A DNA stretch of 64,000 nucleotides from Cellvibrio sp. PSBB006 (GCF_002162135.1 NZ_CP021382.1:4772001-4836000), one strand, 5' to 3'; positions 19,780-30,146 are shown, numbered from the stretch's first letter. The notes: generated from the letters alone by a model not told the origin. A program made the numbers and translations.

Positions 19780-21261
19780 GTGCAAGATGCCAATGAACTG
19801 AAACACATTCTCGATTCCCGCATTCCCCTGGTGGTGATCGAGACCTTCGAAGAAAAAAAAGCGCTGGATGTGTTGCTGCGTGTGGCGAACAAACACAGCA
19901 AGGATTTGTATCGTTGGTCGGTGACCGAGGGGCTGTCGCGCATGAGCTTCGGCCCGCAACTGGTGCCGCGCGGTAGCGAGCACAATAATGCGGAAGAAGC
20001 GCTGAAACATATTAAAAGCCAGACCCAGCCGGGTATCTACGCGCTGTGTGATCTGCATCCCTTTTTAGCGGACCAGCCGAATGTGGTGCGCTTGCTGAAA
20101 GACATTGCTCTCAATCATTTTGCGGTACCGCACACGCTGGTGTTTTTAAGTTATCAATTGCGTTTGCCACCGGAATTATCGCGCTACAGCGTTTCCTATT
20201 CTCTGAGTTTGCCCACCGACGACAAGCTCATGGAGATTATTCGCGAAGAAGCCAAAGACTGGTCTGACCGCCATGCCGGTACGCGGGTAAAAACCGACAA
20301 CCTCACCCTGAAAAAACTCGTCAGCAATTTACAAGGCATGAGCGTGAGCGACGCGCGGCGTTTAGTGCGCGGCGCCATCTGGAACGACGGCGCCTTAACT
20401 GAAGATGATTTGCCGCGTATCAACAAAGCCAAGTTCGCGCTGCTGGATATGGAAGGCGTGATGAACTTTGAACCGCAAACCGAAAACTTTTCGCAAGTGG
20501 GTGGTTTGCACAATTTAAAACGCTGGCTGATGGCGCGCCGCGAAGCCTTCTGCAGTGATGACAGTAATCTGGATCGGCCCAAAGGTATTTTGCTGCTGGG
20601 TGTGCAAGGCGGTGGTAAAAGTTTGGCCGCCAAAGCGGTGGCGAGTTTGTGGGGCATTGCCTTGCTGCGACTGGATGTGGGCGCGCTCTACAACAAATAT
20701 CACGGTGAAACCGAACGCAATCTGCGCGAAGCCTTGAAGCTGGCAGATGCCATGTCACCCTGCGTTTTATGGCTCGATGAAATTGAAAAAGGCATGAGTC
20801 AGGGCAGCAGCGATAATGGCACATCGCAACGTTTGTTAGGGACGTTGCTGACCTGGATGGCCGAACGCCGCACGCGCGTGTTTATCGTGACCACCAGTAA
20901 CGACATCAGCCAATTGCCGCCGGAGCTAATTCGTAAGGGACGGCTGGATGAAATCTTTTTTGTCGATCTGCCGGATGCGGAAGTGCGCAAGGATATCTTT
21001 GCGATTCATTTGAATAAACGTAATTGCCTTGCGGATCAGTTCGACTTGCAACAGCTGTCGGTGGCGAGTGAAGGGTTTTCCGGCTCTGAAATTGAGCAGG
21101 CGATTGTGGCGGCTTTGTATAACGCGGCGTCGCAAGGCAAAGCGGTGGATACGCAATTGTTGTTGCAGGAAATTGCGTCCACCAGTCCCTTGTCGGTGGT
21201 CATGGCGGAGCAAATTAATCAGCTGCGTCATTGGGCGGCGGATCGTACGATTCCGGCGTGA
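19780..21261 (+). CDS. AAA-family ATPase (Ycf46-like)
   Basis: A 493-residue cytoplasmic protein. The N-terminal half (about 1-230) is the Ycf46-type region (HILDSRIPLVVIETFEEKKALD). The AAA module has Walker A GVQGGGKSLAAK, Walker B CVLWLDEIEKG, and sensor region FIVTTSNDISQLPPELIRKGRLDEIFFVDLP. GTG at 19780 is chosen because GAGGA lies 8 bases before it; the TTG at 19747 is weaker. It follows the GH3 gene by 67 bases but need not be related. Cellular role in this family is poorly known; links to carbon uptake are reported in cyanobacteria. Confidence 0.88.
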   Translation: MQDANELKHILDSRIPLVVIETFEEKKALDVLLRVANKHSKDLYRWSVTEGLSRMSFGPQLVPRGSEHNNAEEALKHIKSQTQPGIYALCDLHPFLADQPNVVRLLKDIALNHFAVPHTLVFLSYQLRLPPELSRYSVSYSLSLPTDDKLMEIIREEAKDWSDRHAGTRVKTDNLTLKKLVSNLQGMSVSDARRLVRGAIWNDGALTEDDLPRINKAKFALLDMEGVMNFEPQTENFSQVGGLHNLKRWLMARREAFCSDDSNLDRPKGILLLGVQGGGKSLAAKAVASLWGIALLRLDVGALYNKYHGETERNLREALKLADAMSPCVLWLDEIEKGMSQGSSDNGTSQRLLGTLLTWMAERRTRVFIVTTSNDISQLPPELIRKGRLDEIFFVDLPDAEVRKDIFAIHLNKRNCLADQFDLQQLSVASEGFSGSEIEQAIVAALYNAASQGKAVDTQLLLQEIASTSPLSVVMAEQINQLRHWAADRTIPA

Positions 21262-21291
21262 TGGGTTGTCTGTGTTGCTCCGGCGAGAGAT

Positions 21292-21323
21292 GTCGGATTA
21301 CGCCGCTGGGCGGCTAATCCGAC
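21292..21323 (+). repeat. REP-like palindrome, copy 2
   Basis: GTCGGATTA - cGCCGCTGGGCGGC - TAATCCGAC. It lies in the gap between the convergent ends of the AAA ATPase gene and the carboxylase gene, where it may also act as a barrier to read-through. Confidence 0.85.
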
Positions 21324-21337
21324 ACCACCCCCCGTTT

Positions 21338-24300
21338 TTACTCCACACCCTCCATCACCACTAACGTCTGCCCCGCCTGCACACGCGAACCTTCCGTTTT
21401 CAACACTTGCACAACCTTACCCGCACAGGGCGCGGTGATGTTGATCTCCATCTTCATCGACTCAAGGATCAATAACACATCGCCTGCATTAACCACCTGG
21501 CCGAGTTGGATTTGCGTTTGCCACACACTGCCGGAGACCGAACTATCCACACAAACAGCGCCGTCGGGAATATCGCTCGCGGCGGTTTCTTCAACAACCT
21601 CCGCTTGCTCATAATTAAACTGCCCGTTCGCATGCCAGCGTGCCAACTCTTCATCGAAAGCCTGTTCGCGTTGCTGCGTAAATTCAGCGATGTCTTGCGA
21701 GTTTTGTTCGAGAAAGGTTTCATACTCTTTTAAACTGAATTGGCTTTCTTCAATGCGCAAAGGGTAACGGCCCTGCGGAAAATCACGGCGAATATCTTGT
21801 AATTCTGCATTGGATACTTCGTAAAACCGAATCTGGTCAAAGAAGCGCAGCAGCCAGGGCTCGGCAAATTCTCTGGTTTGGCGATAGCGGTTCCACATCT
21901 GCAAAGTGCGCCCGACAAATTGATAACCGCCGGGGCCTTCCATGCCGTAAACGCATAAATACGAACCGCCAATACCGACAGAATTTTCCGCTGTCCAGGT
22001 ACGGGCTGGATTGTATTTGGTGGTTACCAGCCGATGGCGTGGGTCAGTCGGCGTCGCCACGGGCGCGCCGAGATAAACATCGCCGAGGCCCATCACCAGA
22101 TAAGACGCGCTGAACAAAATGTCTTTCACGTCCTGAATGGAATTCAGCCCATTGATGCGTCGGATAAATTCCAGGTTACTCGGACACCAAGGCGCGTTAG
22201 CGCGCACGGACTGCATGTATTTTTGAATAGCCTGCTGGCAGGCTTCGTCATCCCAGCTCAACGGTAAATACACGATGCGCGAGGGCACGCTTAATTCGGC
22301 GAGCTGTTGCGCAAGCGCGTGCTCACCGCGCTGCAAGTGGTCGAGTAGTTGCGCCAGTGACAGGGTTTGGCTGTCGTAATGAACCTGCAAGGAACGGATG
22401 CCGGGTGTGAGTTCGCGCAAGCCGGGCAGTGAGTTTTTTTGCAGCCATTGCATAAGGGCATGGGCGCGAAAACGCAGTTTAATATCCAGTTCCAGTGGGC
22501 CATATTCAACTAACAAAAAATGATCGCCGGCTACGCGGTAAACGATATCTTCTCCGCAGGTTTCTGCACTCAGCCGCGCCACAATAGGCGAGGGCAGTTC
22601 CGTCACGGTGACTAAAGCTGCGGGTGATGGATCAACAAGATGTTGCAAACTTTTTTTCTGTGCGGCTTCAATGGCAACAGCGGTATCGACGTTAACAGGA
22701 ATAAAACGAATCTTATCGCCCGCGCGCAATTGACCGAGTTTCCAAAGGTCAGCGGTAATCACCGTGGCCGGGCAAACAAATCCGCCGAGTGACGGCCCGT
22801 CGGGGCCGAGGATCACCGGCATATCGCCGGTAAAATCCACCGTACCGAAAGCGTAAGCGTTGTCGTGAATATTCGACGGATGCATACCGGCTTCGCCACC
22901 GGACGTGCGTGCCCATTGCGGCTTGGGACCAATCAGGCGCACACCGGTGCGGCTGGAGTTGTAATGCACTTCCCAATTGTGATTAAAGAATTGTTGAATA
23001 TCCTCGTCGGTAAAAAAATCCGGCGCACCGTGTGGGCCATAGATAACGCGCACTTGCCATTGATTGGTGATCACCGGTTTTAACGCATCGGGGCATGGCG
23101 TGATAGATTCACTGCGTTGGCAACGGTTTTTATCCAGCGCCAGGACATCACCCGCGCGTAACGCGCGCCCATTGTGGCCACCGAATTGGCCCAGCGTAAA
23201 GGTGGCCTTGGCTGCGAGATAATCCGGACATTGAATCCCGCCCGCCACACATAGATATGCGCGTGCACCTTGTTCCGTAATTCTTCCGAGCTGCAATTGC
23301 TGACCCGCAGCAACATTCACCACGTCATAAACCGCAAGCGGTTGGCCATCCAGTTTTGCTTCAATGGCTGCACCGGTTAACACGATGGTTGTCGGACAAC
23401 TGAATTTCAGCGTTGGCCCTTGCAAGGTAATTTCCAGGCCGGCGGCGGTGTCGCTGTTGCTTAACAAGCGGTTGCCGAGACGAAATGAATAATTATCGAA
23501 GGGTCCAGACGTGGGCACGCCCACATGCCAATAACCGCAGCGGCCCGGATAATCCTGGATCGTGGTTTGGGTGCCGCCCTGAATCACGTCGATGCGGGCC
23601 GGCTGATACACAAATTGATTGAGGTAACGTGTGGTCATCTTCCCGCTGCGCAAGGTTTCATCTTTCAAGAGTGCGCGCAGATAACCGAGGTTGGTTTCTA
23701 TTCCGTACAAGCTGGACGCTTCCAGTGTGTCAGCGAGTTTTTTTAACGCGGCCTCGCGCGATTTATCATGCACAATTACCTTGGCCAGCATGGGATCAAA
23801 ATACGCAGGTACGTCAATACCGCTTTCAATCCAGTGGTCGATTCGCACACCGGTTTGAGCTACAGGCCAAACCACTCGGCTGAGTAAACCCGCGCAAGGT
23901 TGAAAATGTTGTGCGGGATCTTCAGCGTAGACGCGCACTTGAATAGCGTGGCCTTTAGCGGTCAACTGATTGCGCAATACAACAATATCACCCAGTTCAC
24001 CCGCCGCTTGCCGCAGCATCCATTCCACCAGATCCACGCCCCAGACTTCTTCGGTCACGCCGTGTTCGACCTGCAAGCGCGTGTTGACTTCAAGGAAATA
24101 AAATTTTTCTTCCTGCGCGTCGTAAATAAATTCTACGGTGCCCGCATTGCGATAATTCACCGACGCCAGTAGTTGTTCAGCAGTGCGTTGCATGGCGGCC
24201 CGCTGCGTTTCAGGCAGGTTCGGTGCCGGGCACTCTTCAACCACTTTTTGGTTGCGACGCTGGCTGGAACAATCGCGTTCGCCGATGGCGACGGCCTTGC

Positions 24301-24952
24301 CTTTACCATCGCCGAAGATCTGCACTTCGATATGACGCGCGGCGGCAATAAATTTTTCCAGGAACACGCCGTCATCGGCGAAGTTGTTTGCCCCCAGTCG
24401 CTTCACACTATCAAACGCACTGACCAATTCCATCTCGCTTTGACACAGCTGCATGCCAATGCCACCACCGCCTGCAGTGCTCTTCAGCATCACAGGATAG
24501 CCGATAACCGCTGCAGCCTGCTTCGCGTCGTTGATATCTTTTAATAAATCGGTGCCGGGACACAAAGGCACACTCGCGGCTTGAGCCAGTTCCCGCGCTT
24601 TATGTTTTAAACCGAAGGTTACCATCTGCTCCGCTGTGGGGCCGATAAATACCAGACCGGCCGCTTCGCATTCCGCAACGAAGCTGGCGTTTTCGCTTAA
24701 GAAACCGTAACCGGGATGAATAGCTTGCGCACCGCTTTGTTGTGCGACAGCCAGAATTTTTTTGCGGTCCAGGTAAGTGTGTGCCGCTGCACCTTCGCCG
24801 AGGCAAAAGGCTTCATCGGCAAGGCGAACATGCAGGGAATCGCGATCGGATTCTGCATAGATAGCCACGGATTGAATATTGAGTTTTTTTAACGTGCGGA
24901 TAATACGAACAGCGATAGCGCCACGATTGGCGATTAATACCTTGGTAAACAT
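21338..24952 (-). CDS. Biotin-dependent guanidine/urea carboxylase
   Basis: A 1204-residue enzyme. Residues 1-450 form a biotin carboxylase ([60 protein letters not shown]). The middle holds KipA/KipI-type carboxyltransferase domains ([52 protein letters not shown]). The biotinyl domain at the C-terminus has LESMKME, with biotinyl-lysine about residue 1167. It is annotated urea carboxylase in many genomes, but operons with a guanidine-I riboswitch and the two DUF1989 subunits encode guanidine carboxylase, which carboxylates guanidine for hydrolysis to allophanate. The riboswitch at 29.5 kb favours that role here. No allophanate hydrolase gene follows. Confidence 0.93.
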   Translation of the reverse strand: MFTKVLIANRGAIAVRIIRTLKKLNIQSVAIYAESDRDSLHVRLADEAFCLGEGAAAHTYLDRKKILAVAQQSGAQAIHPGYGFLSENASFVAECEAAGLVFIGPTAEQMVTFGLKHKARELAQAASVPLCPGTDLLKDINDAKQAAAVIGYPVMLKSTAGGGGIGMQLCQSEMELVSAFDSVKRLGANNFADDGVFLEKFIAAARHIEVQIFGDGKGKAVAIGERDCSSQRRNQKVVEECPAPNLPETQRAAMQRTAEQLLASVNYRNAGTVEFIYDAQEEKFYFLEVNTRLQVEHGVTEEVWGVDLVEWMLRQAAGELGDIVVLRNQLTAKGHAIQVRVYAEDPAQHFQPCAGLLSRVVWPVAQTGVRIDHWIESGIDVPAYFDPMLAKVIVHDKSREAALKKLADTLEASSLYGIETNLGYLRALLKDETLRSGKMTTRYLNQFVYQPARIDVIQGGTQTTIQDYPGRCGYWHVGVPTSGPFDNYSFRLGNRLLSNSDTAAGLEITLQGPTLKFSCPTTIVLTGAAIEAKLDGQPLAVYDVVNVAAGQQLQLGRITEQGARAYLCVAGGIQCPDYLAAKATFTLGQFGGHNGRALRAGDVLALDKNRCQRSESITPCPDALKPVITNQWQVRVIYGPHGAPDFFTDEDIQQFFNHNWEVHYNSSRTGVRLIGPKPQWARTSGGEAGMHPSNIHDNAYAFGTVDFTGDMPVILGPDGPSLGGFVCPATVITADLWKLGQLRAGDKIRFIPVNVDTAVAIEAAQKKSLQHLVDPSPAALVTVTELPSPIVARLSAETCGEDIVYRVAGDHFLLVEYGPLELDIKLRFRAHALMQWLQKNSLPGLRELTPGIRSLQVHYDSQTLSLAQLLDHLQRGEHALAQQLAELSVPSRIVYLPLSWDDEACQQAIQKYMQSVRANAPWCPSNLEFIRRINGLNSIQDVKDILFSASYLVMGLGDVYLGAPVATPTDPRHRLVTTKYNPARTWTAENSVGIGGSYLCVYGMEGPGGYQFVGRTLQMWNRYRQTREFAEPWLLRFFDQIRFYEVSNAELQDIRRDFPQGRYPLRIEESQFSLKEYETFLEQNSQDIAEFTQQREQAFDEELARWHANGQFNYEQAEVVEETAASDIPDGAVCVDSSVSGSVWQTQIQLGQVVNAGDVLLILESMKMEINITAPCAGKVVQVLKTEGSRVQAGQTLVVMEGVE

Positions 24953-25021
24953 GTCAGCTCCAGCGGGCCGTCCCGCAGGGTTTTCTTACGACAGTGGTCG
25001 TCCACTGAAGAGGCAGCTCTT

Positions 25022-25660
25022 TTAATTCCACACCAACACTTCAATGGGCGTTGGGTTGTAACCATTGCAGGGATTGTTAAGTTGCGGGCAATTGGAAATC
25101 AATATGACGATATCCATCTTCGCGGTCAGCTCAACATATTTTCCCGGTGCCGAAATACCGTCGGCAAAGGTCAAGCCGCCGTCGCTGGTGACCGGCACAT
25201 TCATAAAAAAATTGATGTTGTGGGTAATGTCGCGTTTGCTGATGCGAAATTCCGGATGTTCGGCAATGGCGAGCATCCAGCTGTCGCGGCAGGCGTGCAT
25301 GCAGCGTTTTTCCAGGCTGTAGCGCACCGTATTACTTTCTGTTGCACAGGCGCCGCCCAGGGTATCGTGACGGCCACAGGTATCGGCCACAATTTCCAGC
25401 ATCTCGCGGTTGTTATTGGAGATTAATTTGCTCCCGCCGCTGAGGTATACATTTCCCTGAGTGCGAATCGTATCCGTCGCGCTGTAGCGCTCGCTGGGAT
25501 TCTGCGCGTTATAAAAAAGTACATCTGCTGCCTGATTACCTTCAAGATCAACCAGGCGTAGCGTTTGGCCTTGTTTAATTTCTCCCAGAAAATAATCCCC
25601 CGCGCCGACCCAATGGCGCGCAGCGGCCTGTTCCGGATTACGTTGACTTTCAATCAGCAT
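25022..25660 (-). CDS. DUF1989 urea-carboxylase-associated protein 2 / carboxyguanidine deiminase subunit
   Basis: A 212-residue DUF1989 protein, recognised from [64 protein letters not shown], and the C-terminal [22 protein letters not shown]. Conserved cysteines and histidines suggest a metal site. In guanidine operons the two DUF1989 proteins form the carboxyguanidine deiminase (CgdA/CgdB), which converts carboxyguanidine to allophanate. Which subunit this is I cannot assign safely. The ATG at 25660 has GGAGC upstream. Two REP-like repeats lie upstream in the gap to the sister gene. Confidence 0.88.
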   Translation of the reverse strand: MLIESQRNPEQAAARHWVGAGDYFLGEIKQGQTLRLVDLEGNQAADVLFYNAQNPSERYSATDTIRTQGNVYLSGGSKLISNNNREMLEIVADTCGRHDTLGGACATESNTVRYSLEKRCMHACRDSWMLAIAEHPEFRISKRDITHNINFFMNVPVTSDGGLTFADGISAPGKYVELTAKMDIVILISNCPQLNNPCNGYNPTPIEVLVWN

Positions 25661-25721
25661 AGTAATGCTCCGACAATAATTTTTCATTTCAAACGACAAC
25701 GCGCCTGCATTGACCAAAAAT

Positions 25722-25753
25722 GTCGGATTACGCCTTTGGCTAATCCGACCTAC
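25722..25753 (+). repeat. REP-like palindrome, copy 3
   Basis: Same sequence as copy 1 (GTCGGATTA - cGCCTTTGGC - TAATCCGACCTAC). It forms a head-to-head pair with copy 4, 21 bases away, inside the intercistronic gap of the guanidine operon. Confidence 0.85.
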
Positions 25754-25774
25754 GGGTAATACTTTCATGTTCCA

Positions 25775-25809
25775 GTAGGTCGGATTAGGCGAAGCGCCGT
25801 AATCCGACA
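25775..25809 (-). repeat. REP-like palindrome, copy 4
   Basis: GTAGGTCGGATTA - GGCGAAGCGCC - gTAATCCGAC, the inverted orientation of copy 3. It ends six bases from the stop of the upstream DUF1989 gene. Confidence 0.85.
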
Positions 25810-25814
25810 AATTG

Positions 25815-26525
25815 TTACAAGTAGTACAAATGGTTATTCATAAAGCCGCGCTGATTTTCCGGCCGAAAATTTTTGCAATAATCGTCATCGTAAACCGGAT
25901 CAGCTTTACCTAATTCAATACTCACCGCTTTAAAGGGATAATGTTCGGCGTTATCTAACGGATGCGGACACGTGTGCAGTACCACCAGCGTGTCCATCTC
26001 AAAACGCAAGGTCACCTGCTGGCCGGGTTTGGACGCGTTGGTATCGAGCTGAATATTGCCCGCATCATCAGTCACCACTTTGCTGAACCAATTCATATTG
26101 GCTGCCATATCGGCCGGGCCTAAACCGTATTTGGCCAGTTCCACCAGAAACGCATCGTAGCCATTTTGCAGCCAGTCGTTGCGTTGGGTTTGGTAATCGC
26201 GTTTACCCCATTTCTTTTCAACCAAGGCAGCGTTGCTGTTACCGCACACGGTATCGTGCCAGTGGCTATCGTCTTCGATGATCGACGCAAAAATTCGACC
26301 CATATCGGAATACAAGCAATTACCGCGTTGCAATTTAAAGGTGTGTTGACACTTCAAGGTATCCGGCGCGTTGTAGCGCTCCAGCAAATTGCGTGGGTTA
26401 TAAAACAGCATACCGACGTTGGCGCCACCGTCGATGTCGGTCAGACGCATCAGTGAACCGCGCCGCATTTCCAGTGACCAGTGAGCATTGCCGGGTAATT
26501 GGGTGGTGTAAATAATCTCGCTCAT
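25815..26525 (-). CDS. DUF1989 urea-carboxylase-associated protein 1 / carboxyguanidine deiminase subunit
   Basis: A 236-residue DUF1989 protein starting [20 protein letters not shown]. Recognisable blocks: [65 protein letters not shown] and [16 protein letters not shown]. It is paralogous to the next gene in the operon. Together they are expected to deiminate carboxyguanidine. It starts 8 bases after the ABC ATPase stop, so it is translated in the same transcript. A longer frame to 26669 overlaps the ATPase and is rejected. Confidence 0.88.
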   Translation of the reverse strand: MSEIIYTTQLPGNAHWSLEMRRGSLMRLTDIDGGANVGMLFYNPRNLLERYNAPDTLKCQHTFKLQRGNCLYSDMGRIFASIIEDDSHWHDTVCGNSNAALVEKKWGKRDYQTQRNDWLQNGYDAFLVELAKYGLGPADMAANMNWFSKVVTDDAGNIQLDTNASKPGQQVTLRFEMDTLVVLHTCPHPLDNAEHYPFKAVSIELGKADPVYDDDYCKNFRPENQRGFMNNHLYYL

Positions 26526-26533
26526 GGCTAGCG

Positions 26534-27310
26534 TTATTCCTGTTCTGTTAAGGCTTGCAAATCTTTGGGTACGACAACTTTTTGCCGGGTGATAGGTAAG
26601 TCGTAGGTGATGTTGGCGCCGTAGGCGGTCGGCGCCTGGTTGTCGCGACGCAATTTGTCGAACACCCACAGGCGTGTGCCGAGATAAAAGCCTTCGCTTA
26701 AATCGTGGGTCACCATAAACACGGTCAGCTGGTGTTCCTGCCAGAGTTTTAATACCAGCTGATGCATGTCCGCACGAATGCCCGGATCAAGCGCGCCGAA
26801 AGGTTCGTCCAACAACAAGATGCGCGGCCGGCGAATCAGTGCCTGGGCAATGGCAAGCCGCTGTTTCATGCCGCCGGATAATTCATGGGGATAACGTTGC
26901 AATGCCGGTGTTAAACCAACCGTGTCGATCAACGCTTTCGCTTCATCTTCCACACGCCGCTTTGCGCCGCCGAATAATTTCCCCAATAACGGTGCACGCT
27001 CAAATTCCCGCGCAAGGATCACGTTTTGCAAGACGGTCAGATGCGGAAAAACCGAATACTGTTGAAACACAATGCCGCGCGATTGATCCGGTTCGCTGGG
27101 AATCGGTTGGCCATCCAGCAAGAGTTCGCCGGAAGAGGGCGACTCCATCCCCAGTAACATCTTTAAAAAGGTGCTTTTGCCACACCCGGAGGTGCCGACC
27201 ATGGTAATAAATTCACCGGCGTTGACGCTGACGTTCATGCGCTCCAGCACGACGTTATCGCCGTATTGTTTCCACAAATTTTTAGCCTGAATCATGGGAG
27301 CCTGTTTCAT
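26534..27310 (-). CDS. ABC transporter ATPase, guanidine/urea-carboxylase operon
   Basis: A 258-residue NitT/TauT-type ATPase: Walker A GTSGCGKST, Q-loop FQQYSVFPHLTV, signature LSGGMKQRLAIAQAL, Walker B ILLLDEPFGALD, switch histidine MVTHDLSEG. It powers the importer with the upstream permease and binding protein. ATG 27310 overlaps the permease stop in an ATGA, so translation is coupled. Confidence 0.94.
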   Translation of the reverse strand: MKQAPMIQAKNLWKQYGDNVVLERMNVSVNAGEFITMVGTSGCGKSTFLKMLLGMESPSSGELLLDGQPIPSEPDQSRGIVFQQYSVFPHLTVLQNVILAREFERAPLLGKLFGGAKRRVEDEAKALIDTVGLTPALQRYPHELSGGMKQRLAIAQALIRRPRILLLDEPFGALDPGIRADMHQLVLKLWQEHQLTVFMVTHDLSEGFYLGTRLWVFDKLRRDNQAPTAYGANITYDLPITRQKVVVPKDLQALTEQE

Positions 27311-28128
27311 TTGCCGGCCTCCTGATGATGCCAGGTAAAACAATGCCTGCTGATGCGGTCGAGCAGCCAATCGAGCAAAAATGCGAGAAACGTAATCCAG
27401 GCTACGTAGGGCAGAATGACATCCATGGACATATAACGGCGGACTAAAAAGATGCGGTAACCCAGGCCGTCAGTGGAAGCTATAGCTTCTGCGGCAATTA
27501 AAAACAACCAGGCGGTACACAGGGATAAACGCACTGAGCTGATCAAGCGCGGCAGCATCTGCGGAATTAAAACCCGCACAAGAATTTGCCAGCTGGACGC
27601 ACCCAGGGTTTGTGCTTTTACCAGTTGTTCAAGAGGAATTTCCAGTGTGCTGCGTTGGATATCGCGCGCAATAAAAGGCGCGACACCGATAACAATCAAT
27701 GCCACTTTCGAGAGTTCGCCCAAGCCGAACACAATAAACAGCACTGGCAAAATGGCCATGGGTGGAATCAACGAAATCACTGTAAGTAACGGCGCTAAAG
27801 GTGCATAAACCGTTGGAATGGCACCGGTCAGAATGCCCAGCGAAAAGCCGATCAGAGCGGCGATGCCCATCCCCAGCGCAAGCCGTTGCAAACTGCTTAA
27901 GGTGTCCTGCCAGAATAAATATTCGCCGGTACGTTTGCTTTCTTCAAATGCCAGATTGTTGATGGCACTGCCCATCTGCGCAAAACTTGGCAGCAATTTA
28001 TCGCTGGCGTTTTCCGCGAGGCGCGCATCTGAAGCGATCAGGTAAACCAGCAGGATAAGTGCAAAAGGCAGGATGCCCAGCAAGACTCTGGCGGGTTTTG
28101 AGGGCGTCAGGTTAATCAGCCGTTTCAT
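27307..28128 (-). CDS. ABC transporter permease, guanidine/urea-carboxylase operon
   Basis: A 273-residue inner-membrane permease of the NitT/TauT class starting MKRLINLTPSKPARVLLG. It has about six hydrophobic segments and the coupling loop around EQLVKAQTLGASSWQILVRVLIPQ (EAA-like motif, partly quoted). The frame continues upstream through a REP-like repeat to 28242, but ATG 28128 has AGGA in front and matches family length. It works with the ATPase and the binding protein of this operon to import the substrate, probably guanidine. Confidence 0.92.
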   Translation of the reverse strand: MKRLINLTPSKPARVLLGILPFALILLVYLIASDARLAENASDKLLPSFAQMGSAINNLAFEESKRTGEYLFWQDTLSSLQRLALGMGIAALIGFSLGILTGAIPTVYAPLAPLLTVISLIPPMAILPVLFIVFGLGELSKVALIVIGVAPFIARDIQRSTLEIPLEQLVKAQTLGASSWQILVRVLIPQMLPRLISSVRLSLCTAWLFLIAAEAIASTDGLGYRIFLVRRYMSMDVILPYVAWITFLAFLLDWLLDRISRHCFTWHHQEAGK

Positions 28129-28191
28129 AAAAATCCTGTGAATGTGCTGTTGGGATTTCGTTTCAAAAAAACATGTCATGTTGGTCTTCAT

Positions 28192-28221
28192 GTAGGTCGG
28201 ATTAGCGCAGCGTAATCCGAC
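28192..28221 (-). repeat. REP-like palindrome, copy 5
   Basis: GTAGGTCGGATTA - GCGCAGC - gTAATCCGAC. It forms a back-to-back pair with copy 6 (59 bases between), in the 192-base gap between the binding-protein and permease genes. Confidence 0.85.
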
Positions 28222-28280
28222 ACTGACCTTCAAAAGTTTCAAATTTTTATTGTGTGTAACGCGTTTTTAACACTTGTATT

Positions 28281-28310
28281 GTCGGATTACGCTGCGCTAA
28301 TCCGACCTAC
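28281..28310 (+). repeat. REP-like palindrome, copy 6
   Basis: GTCGGATTAc - GCTGCGC - TAATCCGACCTAC, the exact mirror of copy 5; the two copies could pair into one long hairpin in the operon mRNA. It lies 10 bases after the binding-protein stop codon. Confidence 0.85.
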
Positions 28311-28320
28311 GTTTGCCCGA

Positions 28321-29364
28321 TTACAACTTGCCGTCGGCGGCCATTTGCATATAGGTGGTGTCGAAACGCAATTTGATATTTTTCTTATTGCCGTACACAC
28401 CTTCCGGGCCTTCAACGCCGATAAAGGTTGCATCCGGTGCGCCTTCGCCGAGCAGGCCATGTTCGAAGGAAAACTCCGCCACTTTTTTCATGGTGCCCAA
28501 CAATTCATCGCTGTTCACCAAAGCGAGTGCGTCGGCGGGTTTGTAGAACATCTTGGTGCTGGCCAATTGCGATTCATAACCAGCCAGGTCAGTGCCGGAC
28601 GCAACCGCCATAGCTGTGCGCGCCGCAACACCGGCTTTGTCTTGTGCGCTCATCACACCCATGATTTCATACCAGGCGCCGACCAGGGCTTTACCCAAGG
28701 CAGGGTTCTTTTTCAGTGTGTCGGTATTGATGATCAGCAGGTCCATGATCTCGCCGGGAATTTTCGAGGAATCAAACACCATACTGCTGTTGGGTTGAGA
28801 AAGGATTTCGCTGAGCAACGGATTCCAGGTGGTCACGGCGGTGACATCTTTGGTGCCGTAAACCGCCACCATATCCGCGTCTGATGTGTTAACAACTTTG
28901 ATATCCGACTCTTTCAAACCGACGGTTTCCAAACCGCGCGCCAGCAGGTAATGAGATACGCTCAACTCCACCAGGTTAACGTTTTGGCCTTTGATATCTT
29001 TCAGGGTTTTGTTTGCGCCTTTAAGCACCACACCGTCGTTGCCGTTAGAAAAATCACCGACGATTAATGCTGTGCTGTCGACGCCGCCCGCTGCCGGAAT
29101 CGTCAGCGCATCCATGTTGGTCATGCTGCAGGCGTCGAATTGGCCAGCGGTGTATTGATTGATGGATTCGATGTAATCGTTGATCTGGGTAACTTCGATC
29201 TCGATGCCGTATTTCTTCGCCCATTTATCAATAATTTTTTGATCAGCGCCGTAGCCCCAGGGCATCCAGCCGACGTAGATAGACCAACAGATCTTGAATG
29301 GCTCTGCCGCAGCGGCAGAAGTAGAAAGAAGCAGCGCGATGATAAGAGTGGTCAGGCGCGACAT
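28321..29364 (-). CDS. ABC transporter periplasmic substrate-binding protein, guanidine/urea-carboxylase operon
   Basis: A 347-residue NMT1/TauA-like binding protein with signal peptide MSRLTTLIIALLLSTSAAAA. Characteristic blocks: FKICWSIYVGWMPWGYG, QFDACSMTNMDAL, GVDSTALIVGDFSNGNDGVV and ELSVSHYLLARGLE; this is the type always found beside urea/guanidine carboxylases. It should capture guanidine or a related compound. The start at 29364 has GGAGG upstream. It is the first gene of the operon, directly after the riboswitch, and is followed by a pair of REP-like hairpins. Confidence 0.93.
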   Translation of the reverse strand: MSRLTTLIIALLLSTSAAAAEPFKICWSIYVGWMPWGYGADQKIIDKWAKKYGIEIEVTQINDYIESINQYTAGQFDACSMTNMDALTIPAAGGVDSTALIVGDFSNGNDGVVLKGANKTLKDIKGQNVNLVELSVSHYLLARGLETVGLKESDIKVVNTSDADMVAVYGTKDVTAVTTWNPLLSEILSQPNSSMVFDSSKIPGEIMDLLIINTDTLKKNPALGKALVGAWYEIMGVMSAQDKAGVAARTAMAVASGTDLAGYESQLASTKMFYKPADALALVNSDELLGTMKKVAEFSFEHGLLGEGAPDATFIGVEGPEGVYGNKKNIKLRFDTTYMQMAADGKL

Positions 29365-29439
29365 GGCAAACCTCCAGTGGTTACATCGGTTTATTAGGAG
29401 CACTCTGGCTGTTAGCTGCAAAGCAGCTTGATCAGGCCA

Positions 29440-29577
29440 TTCGTCTCCCGGGCTTTTGTCCCGCCGTGTAACCTCGAAACCGATTGGCCAAGTCGCCAAA
29501 ACTGTCGGTTTTTTTTACTTTGAGGTCGAAAGCTCTCGGACCAGTCACTGTGTGTATCAGCCGGAACCCTAGCTTTC
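29440..29577 (-). ncRNA. Guanidine-I riboswitch (ykkC/yxkD class)
   Basis: On the minus strand the leader reads GCTAGGGTTCCGGC, then ACTGGTCCGAGAGC, and later ACACGGCGGGACAAAAGCCC followed by GGGAGACGA. These are the conserved blocks of the ykkC guanidine-I aptamer, in order and with normal spacing; the aptamer ends 75 bases before the ATG of the binding-protein gene. Guanidine-I riboswitches turn on downstream genes when guanidine is bound. The expression platform is not clear: there is a small hairpin AGCTGC/GCAGCT after the aptamer and GTGCTCC could mask the GGAGG ribosome binding site. Confidence 0.95.
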
Positions 29578-30146
29578 TATTGCAAATTGTCTTTCGTCCT
29601 GAACACCCAGAGTGCGGACAAGTGGTTCGACATAGCATTTAGCAATATGAGTACCAGGTTGCTTATAACCCTGTAAAACAAGGATTTCTTTACAAATTTC
29701 ACCGAAAAGAAGGATGAAGCAAATAGGTTTGTGAACCAGTTTGGTGCGATTGCTTTGCAGATTTGTCATTTCATGGTGCAAATTGGTGGGGTGTATGTGA
29801 CGTGTAATTCAAAGAAAAAGTGAAGTAGGTACACATCTTGGAGTGAAAATTGCTCGGAACTTGGGATGATTGCGAAGCGCATCAAACTGGGGACGGTTCG
29901 CAGAGGTTTTTGGGGTGAACGGCGGGAATGGCGGCAAGTTGGCAGTAAGAGCGTGACCCTTGTCGCATTCAGTAGCTTAATTTGCATAAGCTGCTAATAT
30001 TTCCGCAGTGTTACGCAAATTAAGGTGCCAGCTTTCGGATGCCTGTAGGGCTCCAGCTTCACTGGTAATCGACCCAAAGGACACAACAACCGGATCACAA
30101 CCGGCAGGCAATACCCAGTCAGCAGTTACAAGCACAGGGTTGGGAT
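29578..30146. other. Intergenic region upstream of the guanidine riboswitch and DUF1631 gene
   Basis: 569 bases between divergent transcripts. It must hold the promoters of the guanidine operon (minus) and of the DUF1631-PilZ pair (plus). Short frames in it have no family resemblance. No repeat was seen. Confidence 0.55.
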
